Assembly: GCA_902462665.1 (NCBI GenBank)
Contig: CABQCM010000065.1
Span: 1-7,189 of the forward strand
Direction of reading: 5' to 3'
Source of the DNA: an uncultured Oscillospiraceae bacterium
Lineage (GTDB): Bacteria > Bacillota > Clostridia > Oscillospirales > Acutalibacteraceae
Length of the DNA stretch: 7,189 nucleotides
Shown here: in pieces, positions 1 through 5,839 of the stretch
Position numbering within the stretch: the first letter of the stretch is position 1
Layout of the letters: the number at the start of each line of letters is the position of its first letter
Translations under genes and position numbers: made by a program
The notes under the pieces: model-generated
What the model was told of the DNA's origin: nothing
Databases searched by the model: none
Seen by the model: only the letters and a program-made list of their open reading frames with translations

Positions 1-2979
1 ATTGATTGGGGTAGCCGGATCTTTGAGCCTGGGGTTGATGCCACTGAAGACGAGATACGTGCCGGGAAAGGGGAGTCTCGTTGTTCGGTGCGTCGGCAGA
101 AACGTTCTTTGAGGCGTATGTATCAGCGTCGGCGCAGACATAAAGAGGAGGTTACTGCAATTTTAATGCGGGAAGGGATGTTGCCGGAAAAACTTACTCC
201 GGAGTTTTTTGTTAAGGTTGACCGTGATTTTCTGTTGACACTGCCGGAAAATGAGCGCAAAAGAGCGGCTCATGTGGTGCCATATCTTCTGCGTTCTCTG
301 GCGTTGGATCGTCCGTTGGATAGATATCAGCTGGGGCGTGCTTTGTATCAACTGGCGCAGCGTCGTGGGTATAAGAGCAACCGCAAGCAGGAGGCTAAAG
401 ATTCAGAATCGGGAAAAGTGCTTTCCGGGATTGCCGATCTTAAGCAGGCGATGGCAGATTCCGGGGCTCGTACATTAGGAGAATACTTTTCCATGCTTGA
501 TCCGGAAGAGAGCAGAATCCGCACCCGTTATACTGAGCGTGGAATGTTTGAGGATGAATTTCATAAAATCTGTGTGGCTCAGCGGCATATTATCAGCGTG
601 GAGGTAGAAGCGGAGTTACATCACGCCATATTTTTCCAGCGTAAGCTGAGGAGCTGTAAACATCTTATCGGTAACTGCCGGTTGGAGCCGGATAAAAAGC
701 GCTGTTCTTATTCTACTATGGCGGCACAGCGTTTCCGGCTGGTTCAGGGGGTCAATAATCTGAAGGTAAGCAATAAGTCAGGTGTGATAAGAGAGCTTAC
801 AGAGGACGAGCGGAAAATGCTCTTGTGGTGCTTGGATGGTTTAAGTGGCCATTTAAACAGCAAAGGTCGCATAGCGCTATCCAAGCTTGGTAAGCTCGTT
901 GGCTTGGACAAAGGAGAAAAGTTCACGCTTGGAGATGATGATAAAGATATATGCGGCAACGAATTGAATGCAATTCTGTTCCGTGCATTTGGCGATAAGG
1001 CGGTTGAATTGAGTGAAGCCGAGCGTAATATATTTCTGAACACGCTTAATTCGGTAGAAAACAACGCTGTAATGCGGAAAATCTTAATGGAGAAGTGGCA
1101 TTTCAATGAAGAGACGGCTGAGGAACTCAGCCATATTGTTTTGCCGGATGATTATTGCAATTATTCGCGTAAGGCGATAGAAAATCTGTTGCCGGATATG
1201 GAAGCTGGAATAGCGTTGAATACGATTATAAAACTGAAATATCCGGAGCAGTATCAGCCATCGGATGTGGTTGAGCCGGTTCTGCCGCGGTTGGAAGAAG
1301 TTGATCTGGATATCCGCAATCCGATAGTACAGCGTACGTTGAGCGAATTGCGCCGGGTGGTCAATGCGGTAATCCGCAAATATGGCAAACCTGATTTGAT
1401 CCGGGTGGAGCTGGCGCGTGATTTAAAGAACAGCAGTAAGGATCGTGAGAATATAAGCCGTAAAAATAGTGAGCGGGAGAAAGAGCGTAAAAAAATTGCG
1501 GAAAAGATTGCCCGGGAGGCGGGGATAGAGAATCCTTCGCCGCGTGATATTTTAAAAGTTATGCTGGCGGAAGAGTGCGACTACACTTGTCCTTATACTG
1601 GTAAAAGTTTTTCTTTAAATCAGCTGTTGCATGGCGGTGAAATCCACATAGAGCATATTGTTCCGTACTCCCGTTCAATGGATGACTCCTACGCCAATAA
1701 GACCCTGAGCTACCGTGATGCCAACATGGCTAAAAGTGACAAGTTGCCTTTTGAAGCATTTGACTCTGCAAAATATGTTGAAATAATCGAACGGGTGCGT
1801 CATTTTAAAGGGTCGTTTGCCAAAATCAAGCTGGAAAAATTTGAGCTTGAAACGGCGGAGGTACAGGATTTTATCAATCGTAATTTGAACGATACCCGTT
1901 ACGCCAGTAAACTGGCAACCGAGTATCTTGCCTTGCTGTACGGTGGCATGAATGACCGCAACAGGGTTCAACGCATCCAATGCAGTGCGGGTGGCTGCAC
2001 CGCGGTGGTGCGTCGGGCGTGGGGCGGCAACTATCTGCTGGGCGAGGGTGAGAAAGTGCGTGGAGATCACCGGCACCATGCCATAGACGCATTAACGATA
2101 GCGGTCACATCGCCTGCTATTGTAAAGCTCATTGCGGGGTTGAAGGGGGAGGACAGGCGTAGAGCGATAGAAGAAAAACGGCCGTTAGTGGTTACAGACC
2201 TTTATACTCAGGCGAAAGCCAAGCTGGACTCCGCCGGAATCTCGCATCATACCGTGAACAAATTGCGCGGAGCATTGCATAAGGAGACCATATACAGCAA
2301 ATCTTACGGTGGCGATGTCCGCCATGCTCGAAAGGCGTTGGAGGACCTGGAGGCTGATAAAGTTAAAGACATTGTTGATGATGCGATCCGCAAGGCGGTG
2401 GAAGAGAAATTGGACGATCTCGGGATTGCCGATCCCAAGAAAGCGTTCAAAGGCGGGACTAACCTGCCGGTTTTGCGTGACCGTAACGGTAATATTGTCA
2501 ATATAATAAAACGGGTACGGGTATTGCAGACGCAAAGTACCCGGACAATCGGCTCCGGTGATGGTCAGCGCGAAGTTGCCAATGGGGCGAATCACGTTTT
2601 AGCCATCTACTCAGTTTTGGATAAGGATGGAAACGAGATTGGCTGGGATGGCGAAATCGTTTCACTTATGGACGCCCGTTTGCGGATGCTTAAAGGCGAA
2701 GCCGTTTATCCACTGGAGAAAAACGGCAATCCGTTAAAATTTACCCTGCGCAAAGGCGATATTGTGCGGTGGACCAAAGATGGCGAAGAGCTGTTATGTG
2801 TTATCCGCGGGGTTGCCCTTCCACAATTTCAATGTGTGCCTGTTTATGAGGCAAGAGATGTAAAGGCATTGAAATCGGCTAAAAAATGGTTTACTCCTAC
2901 TTTATCAGCCGCATTTAAAGGAAAAATGGAAAAATACACTACTACGGCATTGGGTGAATTAAGGCGTGCCAATGACTAA
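1..2979 (+). CDS. cas9: CRISPR-associated endonuclease Cas9, type II-C (5' partial)
   Basis: This is the RNA-guided DNA endonuclease of the system: it pairs with crRNA:tracrRNA and cuts both strands of invading DNA. The frame is open from base 1, so the protein starts before the window; a GTG at 88 is internal. 992 residues are visible. Numbering from the first visible codon, the arginine-rich bridge helix is at 31-48 (RRQKRSLRRMYQRRRRHK) and a recognition lobe follows to about 430. RuvC-II is IRVELARDLK with catalytic Glu470. The HNH domain, about 520-600, holds CPYTGK, HIEHIVPYS with catalytic His552, and Asn575 in the following DAN. RuvC-III is HHAIDAL with His693 and Asp696. A WED/PAM-interacting region ends the protein (GANHVLAIY, FTLRKGDIVRW). 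RuvC-I with its catalytic Asp is off-window, so roughly 25-45 residues are missing. The implied size, about 1,020-1,040 residues, fits II-C. The stop overlaps the cas1 start. No frameshift is seen, and all visible catalytic residues are present. Confidence 0.97.
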   Translation: MDWGSRIFEPGVDATEDEIRAGKGESRCSVRRQKRSLRRMYQRRRRHKEEVTAILMREGMLPEKLTPEFFVKVDRDFLLTLPENERKRAAHVVPYLLRSLALDRPLDRYQLGRALYQLAQRRGYKSNRKQEAKDSESGKVLSGIADLKQAMADSGARTLGEYFSMLDPEESRIRTRYTERGMFEDEFHKICVAQRHIISVEVEAELHHAIFFQRKLRSCKHLIGNCRLEPDKKRCSYSTMAAQRFRLVQGVNNLKVSNKSGVIRELTEDERKMLLWCLDGLSGHLNSKGRIALSKLGKLVGLDKGEKFTLGDDDKDICGNELNAILFRAFGDKAVELSEAERNIFLNTLNSVENNAVMRKILMEKWHFNEETAEELSHIVLPDDYCNYSRKAIENLLPDMEAGIALNTIIKLKYPEQYQPSDVVEPVLPRLEEVDLDIRNPIVQRTLSELRRVVNAVIRKYGKPDLIRVELARDLKNSSKDRENISRKNSEREKERKKIAEKIAREAGIENPSPRDILKVMLAEECDYTCPYTGKSFSLNQLLHGGEIHIEHIVPYSRSMDDSYANKTLSYRDANMAKSDKLPFEAFDSAKYVEIIERVRHFKGSFAKIKLEKFELETAEVQDFINRNLNDTRYASKLATEYLALLYGGMNDRNRVQRIQCSAGGCTAVVRRAWGGNYLLGEGEKVRGDHRHHAIDALTIAVTSPAIVKLIAGLKGEDRRRAIEEKRPLVVTDLYTQAKAKLDSAGISHHTVNKLRGALHKETIYSKSYGGDVRHARKALEDLEADKVKDIVDDAIRKAVEEKLDDLGIADPKKAFKGGTNLPVLRDRNGNIVNIIKRVRVLQTQSTRTIGSGDGQREVANGANHVLAIYSVLDKDGNEIGWDGEIVSLMDARLRMLKGEAVYPLEKNGNPLKFTLRKGDIVRWTKDGEELLCVIRGVALPQFQCVPVYEARDVKALKSAKKWFTPTLSAAFKGKMEKYTTTALGELRRAND
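2961..2964 (+). promoter_or_regulatory. Ribosome binding site deciding the cas1 start
   Basis: AAGG within the last codons of cas9, seven bases before the ATG at 2972. It supports that ATG over the in-frame GTG at 2966, which would be one base away. Confidence 0.55.
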
Positions 2980-3856
2980 AAGAGTTATTGAGGTAGTGGA
3001 GCGCGGCGCCCGGCTGAGTATGGACAACCATCTGCTGGTGCTGATGCTGACTGACGGTGGGGAACACCGGATTCCGGTAACTGATATCGAGTGTCTGATA
3101 CTCGGGACGTCGGCCGTATCGGTTACCGGCGCATTGCTGGCGGAGCTGGCTGAAGCGGGAGTGATGGTGATTATCTCCAACAGTAAATGTCTGCCGGTGG
3201 CGATGCAGTTGCCATTATCTGCTCATTATTTGCAGAATGAGCGTTTCCGGGCACAGGCGGAAGCGCCGTTGCCGTTATATAAACGCTTATGGCAATCGGT
3301 GGTAGCGGCAAAAATCCGCTCTCAGGGTAATTTGCTCATGGAATTGCACGGCGTGGGGGATGAATTTTTTCATTTGGCCGATAAGGTGAAATCCGGAGAT
3401 CCGGAGAATCTGGAGGGGAGGGCGGCAGTGCTTTACTGGAAACAATTGTTTAACTCGCCATTTCTGCGGGATCGCGATATGCCGGATAATAACATATTAC
3501 TGAATTACGGTTATGCGATATTGCGGGCGATGACCGCCCGTGCGTTATGCGGTGCCGGGTTGCACCCGACTATTGGGATACACCATCACAACCGTTATAA
3601 CGCTTATTGTCTGGCGGACGATCTTATGGAGCCTTACCGTTATATAGTTGACCGTGCGGTAGCGCGGATAAATCCGGATAACGCTTTATTTGATGGATTA
3701 TCGCGCAATATGCGTGGAGAGATTATTGCAGAACTGTTGAATGCGGAGATAATCTGGCATGAAAACCGGCGGGATTTGGGGAATCTTCTGACAATTCATG
3801 CCGGTCAGCTGGCCAACTCTTTTGCGCAAAATAAAAATCTGCTGGATTTTTGCTGA
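2972..3856 (+). CDS. cas1: CRISPR-associated endonuclease Cas1 (type II)
   Basis: Cas1 is the integrase of spacer acquisition; with Cas2 it inserts new spacers at the array end. The 294-residue protein has the expected type II length. The family's metal-binding triad can be placed at Glu148 (in NLEGRAA), His204 or His205 (in TIGIHHHNRYN) and Glu220 (in ADDLMEPYR), close to the numbering of the Streptococcus pyogenes enzyme. The N-terminal beta domain is about 1-80 and the helical catalytic domain about 90-290. I chose the ATG at 2972 because an AAGG (2961-2964) lies seven bases upstream. A GTG at 2966 is in frame but would sit almost on top of that site. The gene overlaps the cas9 end by 8 bp, and its TGA shares a base with the proposed cas2 ATG (TGATG), so the three genes are probably one transcript with coupled translation. 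Confidence 0.96.
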   Translation: MTKRVIEVVERGARLSMDNHLLVLMLTDGGEHRIPVTDIECLILGTSAVSVTGALLAELAEAGVMVIISNSKCLPVAMQLPLSAHYLQNERFRAQAEAPLPLYKRLWQSVVAAKIRSQGNLLMELHGVGDEFFHLADKVKSGDPENLEGRAAVLYWKQLFNSPFLRDRDMPDNNILLNYGYAILRAMTARALCGAGLHPTIGIHHHNRYNAYCLADDLMEPYRYIVDRAVARINPDNALFDGLSRNMRGEIIAELLNAEIIWHENRRDLGNLLTIHAGQLANSFAQNKNLLDFC

Positions 3857-4203
3857 TGAATGCAGGTAAACGGATACCAATTTCGGAGATAAAAGCCATG
3901 TGGATTATGGTGATGTTTGATCTACCCACGATAACGAAAGAGGAGAAGCGTGATTATACCCGGTTTCGCAAATATTTATTGAGGGAGGGCTTTATTGCGT
4001 TGCAGTATTCAGTATACGCCCGTTATTCGGCGTGCCGGGAGAATGCGCGGAAATACTATCGTTATATTGGGGAGATAGTTCCTGCCGGTGGCCGCGTCCG
4101 TATTCTCATGGTAACGGAGAAGCAGTTTGGCGAAATGGTATCGCTTTATGGAAAAAGTGTGCAGGAAGTTGAAAAAAAGCCTGAACAACTCCTGCTTTTT
4201 TGA
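3856..4203 (+). CDS. cas2: CRISPR-associated endoribonuclease-family protein Cas2 (type II)
   Basis: Cas2 is the dimeric core of the Cas1-Cas2 spacer integration complex. The 115-residue protein has the ferredoxin-like start WIMVMFDLPT, with the conserved Asp22 at the end of the first strand, then RFRKYLLREGF, LQYSVYARYS and VRILMVTEKQFGEM, and ends in EQLLLF like many type II-C Cas2 proteins. I chose the ATG at 3856, which overlaps the cas1 stop as TGATG, because II-C relatives often carry a short leader of the ISEIK-MW type. A second ATG at 3898 has a better Shine-Dalgarno (GGAG, 3885-3888) and would give 101 residues starting MWIMVMFDLP, so the start is uncertain. The last codons double as a transcription terminator (4161-4201). 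The nuclease activity implied by the name is often dispensable for acquisition. Confidence 0.95.
   Translation: MNAGKRIPISEIKAMWIMVMFDLPTITKEEKRDYTRFRKYLLREGFIALQYSVYARYSACRENARKYYRYIGEIVPAGGRVRILMVTEKQFGEMVSLYGKSVQEVEKKPEQLLLF
3885..3888 (+). promoter_or_regulatory. Candidate internal ribosome binding site in cas2
   Basis: GGAG placed nine bases before an in-frame ATG at 3898. It may drive a shorter 101-residue Cas2 that begins directly at the first beta strand, either instead of or alongside the coupled start at 3856. Confidence 0.4.
4161..4201 (+). terminator. Intrinsic terminator of the cas operon, embedded in the cas2 3' end
   Basis: The left arm GCAGGAAGTTG (4161-4171) pairs with CAACTCCTGC (4186-4195), giving a 10-bp stem with one bulged A and a 14-base A-rich loop. 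It is followed at once by six T (4196-4201). The T-tract encodes part of the final Leu-Phe codons and the first base of the TGA stop. It should stop cas mRNA before it enters the array. The A7 and T6 tracts inside the same region could give a weaker stop on the opposite strand for leftward array transcripts; this is inference. Confidence 0.75.
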
Positions 4204-4252
4204 CGCAAACTGTATTGTAAAATTCACATTAATAACAGATTGTGAAAAGTAC
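4204..4252. other. AT-rich gap between cas2 and the array (candidate leader/integration flank)
   Basis: A 49-bp non-coding stretch directly bordering the first intact repeat, too short for a classical long leader or a tracrRNA gene. It holds an inverted pair TTCACA (4223-4228) and TGTGAA (4241-4246) separated by 12 bp, and no convincing promoter for rightward transcription. The degenerate repeat is at the other end of the array, so this side is the more likely site of new spacer insertion. That is an inference from array polarity. Confidence 0.45.
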
Positions 4253-5013
4253 AATATAGCATTGTCAAAAAACTCTACAAGCTCCAGCTCCTAACGCCGC
4301 CTCGGCTAAGTTAAGCGTAATATAGCATTGTCAAAAAACTCTACAAGCTCCAGCGGATAAGATTAAGCGTCGCGGCAAACGTTAATATAGCATTGTCAAA
4401 AAACTCTACAAGCTCCAGCGCAAAACAAGGAACAAAGGAAATGTTAATTAATATAGCATTGTCAAAAAACTCTACAAGCTCCAGCTTGGGGTATGCTCTA
4501 TAATAATTAGCATATAATATAGCATTGTCAAAAAACTCTACAAGCTCCAGCTCGTTACAGTTAACACAATTCTCGCAGTATAATATAGCATTGTCAAAAA
4601 ACTCTACAAGCTCCAGCCCGTGCACAATGAGGGGTATAAAAGAGTTGAATATAGCATTGTCAAAAAACTCTACAAGCTCCAGCAAGAATTACGGCCTCCA
4701 GCGCGTGAGGTGGAATATAGCATTGTCAAAAAACTCTACAAGCTCCAGCCGACGAAAGGAAAAGGAAAATGTTAATTAAAATATAGCATTGTCAAAAAAC
4801 TCTACAAGCTCCAGCTGTGAAATATCTTTGCTTTACGCCTTGCCCAATATAGCATTGTCAAAAAACTCTACAAGCTCCAGCATTATGGCAAGCGATTATC
4901 TTGCCTATGTTAATATAGCATTGTCAAAAAACTCTACAAGCTCCAGCCCTGCATGAAGATGGCTTTTTTGCTCTGAAAATATAGCATTGTCAAAAAACTC
5001 TACAAGCTCCAGC

Positions 5014-5042
5014 CAACTGGATAGCTGATTATTCAGATTTGC
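5014..5042 (-). other. CRISPR spacer 12, near-duplicate of spacer 20
   Basis: 29-bp spacer beginning CAACTGGATAGCTGA on the + strand. It differs from spacer 20 by four transitions (offsets 12, 16, 22 and 25). Read in the frame starting at offset 2 it gives N-W-I-A-D-Y-S-D-L with no stop. The source element is unknown. Confidence 0.85.
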
Positions 5043-5541
5043 AATATAGCATTGTCAAAAAACTCTACAAGCTCCAGCTGGGAAAGGGTAGACAAAGAGG
5101 TGGAATAAAATATAGCATTGTCAAAAAACTCTACAAGCTCCAGCTAGCAAGGTATCCTGAACTGGCGAGGATACAATATAGCATTGTCAAAAAACTCTAC
5201 AAGCTCCAGCGCGTATTCCGCCCGATCCGATGACGGCGGCAATATAGCATTGTCAAAAAACTCTACAAGCTCCAGCTTATACGCGACTATGCAAAGCACG
5301 TTAAACAAATATAGCATTGTCAAAAAACTCTACAAGCTCCAGCCACCTTATCCAGCGGCAACATCACGCCGTCAATATAGCATTGTCAAAAAACTCTACA
5401 AGCTCCAGCTGCAAGTCAACTTGCCCTCCGCCGCGGCGGAATATAGCATTGTCAAAAAACTCTACAAGCTCCAGCGTAGTTCTGCCCCTTTGGGGTGATT
5501 TTGGTAATATAGCATTGTCAAAAAACTCTACAAGCTCCAGC

Positions 5542-5571
5542 CAACTGGATAGTTGACTATTCGGACTTGCT
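5542..5571 (-). other. CRISPR spacer 20, near-duplicate of spacer 12
   Basis: 30-bp spacer beginning CAACTGGATAGTTGA on the + strand. In the same frame as spacer 12 it reads N-W-I-V-D-Y-S-D-L, so three of the four differences are silent and one is Ala/Val. It starts at the same base as spacer 12 and is one base longer on the right. Confidence 0.85.
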
Positions 5572-5769
5572 AATATAGCATTGTCAAAAAACTCTACAAG
5601 CTCCAGCTGGTTATTAAGTGTCCATCATGCGCCGCGCAATATAGCATTGTCAAAAAACTCTACAAGCTCCAGCGGTAGAAGTAGCCCGTCAGGAACAGGT
5701 TACAATATAGCATTGTCAAAAAACTCTACAAGCTCCAGCGAGACCCAGGCGTCGTAACGCTCCTTAGGC

Positions 5770-5778
5770 AATATAGCA
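5770..5778 (-). promoter_or_regulatory. Extended -10 promoter element in the terminal repeat (same element in all repeats)
   Basis: On the - strand these bases read TGCTATATT, matching the extended -10 consensus TGnTATAAT in 7 of its 8 specified positions. The same nine bases occur at positions 1-9 of each of the 23 intact repeats. In intact repeats a TTGTAG hexamer (repeat positions 23-28 on the + strand) lies 16 bp upstream as a partial -35; the truncated copy lacks it. Transcription would start a few bases into the spacer to the left, giving a crRNA without an upstream repeat. No transcript data are available here. Confidence 0.6.
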
Positions 5779-5788
5779 TTGTCAAAAA
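5770..5788 (-). repeat. Degenerate terminal CRISPR repeat (first 19 bp only)
   Basis: It matches repeat positions 1-19 exactly, then diverges into CAACAACTCTCCCGG. On the - strand the retained part is the 3' half of the repeat, which includes the complete TGCTATATT element. The lost half is the one expected to pair with tracrRNA. A degenerate repeat usually marks the old end of an array. Here that end is the 5' end of the predicted crRNA transcript. Confidence 0.85.
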
Positions 5789-5794
5789 CAACAA

Positions 5795-5819
5795 CTCTCC
5801 CGGAATCTATCCGGGAGAG
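5795..5819 (-). terminator. Intrinsic terminator of the leftward hydrolase gene
   Basis: A perfect 10-bp stem (CTCTCCCGGA and its complement) encloses a five-base loop. On the - strand it is followed by TTGTTGTTTTTG, whose T5 run comes from the shortened A-tract of the degenerate CRISPR repeat. On the + strand the hairpin is followed by ACCATATATC, with no T-run, so it works mainly leftward. It lies 20 bp past the hydrolase stop codon and would keep hydrolase transcripts out of the array. Confidence 0.8.
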
Positions 5820-5839
5820 ACCATATATCATATTACTGA
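5820..5839. other. Short intergenic stretch between hydrolase stop and its terminator
   Basis: Twenty AT-rich bases between the TAA at 5840-5842 (- strand) and the terminator stem. I see no gene or further signal in it. Confidence 0.5.

Larger units (their letters stand above)
4253..5788 (-). CRISPR. Type II-C CRISPR array: 23 identical 36-bp repeats, 23 spacers, one truncated repeat
   Basis: The + strand repeat starts AATATAGCATTGTC, continues with six A and ends CTCTACAAGCTCCAGC (36 bp). Intact copies start at 4253, 4319, 4384, 4450, 4516, 4582, 4648, 4714, 4780, 4846, 4912, 4978, 5043, 5109, 5175, 5241, 5308, 5374, 5440, 5506, 5572, 5638 and 5704. By eye all 23 are identical. A truncated copy starts at 5770. 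Spacers are 30 bp, except 29 bp for spacers 2 and 12 and 31 bp for spacer 16. I assign the crRNA strand as minus because each repeat in that direction ends in an extended -10 motif (TGCTATATT), as in Neisseria-type II-C arrays. The guide would then be followed by GCTGGAGCTTGTAGAG, the part expected to pair with tracrRNA. Cas9, Cas1 and Cas2 encoded alongside are the presumed users. Orientation is inferred. Confidence 0.97.

Noticed and set aside
88..90. GTG as the cas9 start
   Set aside because: The frame is open to base 1 and the upstream residues (WGSRIFEPGVD) match the Cas9 region between RuvC-I and the bridge helix; starting here would remove RuvC-I.
744..2595. Antisense open frames within cas9
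   Set aside because: They are shadows of a strongly conserved coding frame; none resembles a known protein or has a convincing start signal.
4223..4246. TTCACA-N12-TGTGAA inverted repeat as terminator or operator
   Set aside because: Arms are only 6 bp, the loop is long and no T-run follows; it is plausible by chance in AT-rich DNA.
4223..4255. Promoter TTCACA / TACAAT reading right into the array
   Set aside because: Spacing is 21 bp, outside the usual 16-18 bp range, and transcripts would be antisense to the predicted crRNAs.
4289..4383. Shared TTAAGCGT in spacers 1 and 2
   Set aside because: Eight bases without flanking similarity are too short to imply a common source.
5152..5174. GTATCC/GGATAC inverted repeat in spacer 14
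   Set aside because: Six-base arms within one foreign-derived spacer have no support as a functional element of this locus.
4341..5556. Open frames across the array with repeated peptides (LELVEFFDNAI, YSIVKKLYKLQ, ALSKNSTSSS)
   Set aside because: They are translations of the CRISPR repeat, with random spacer residues between; they are not tandem-repeat proteins.
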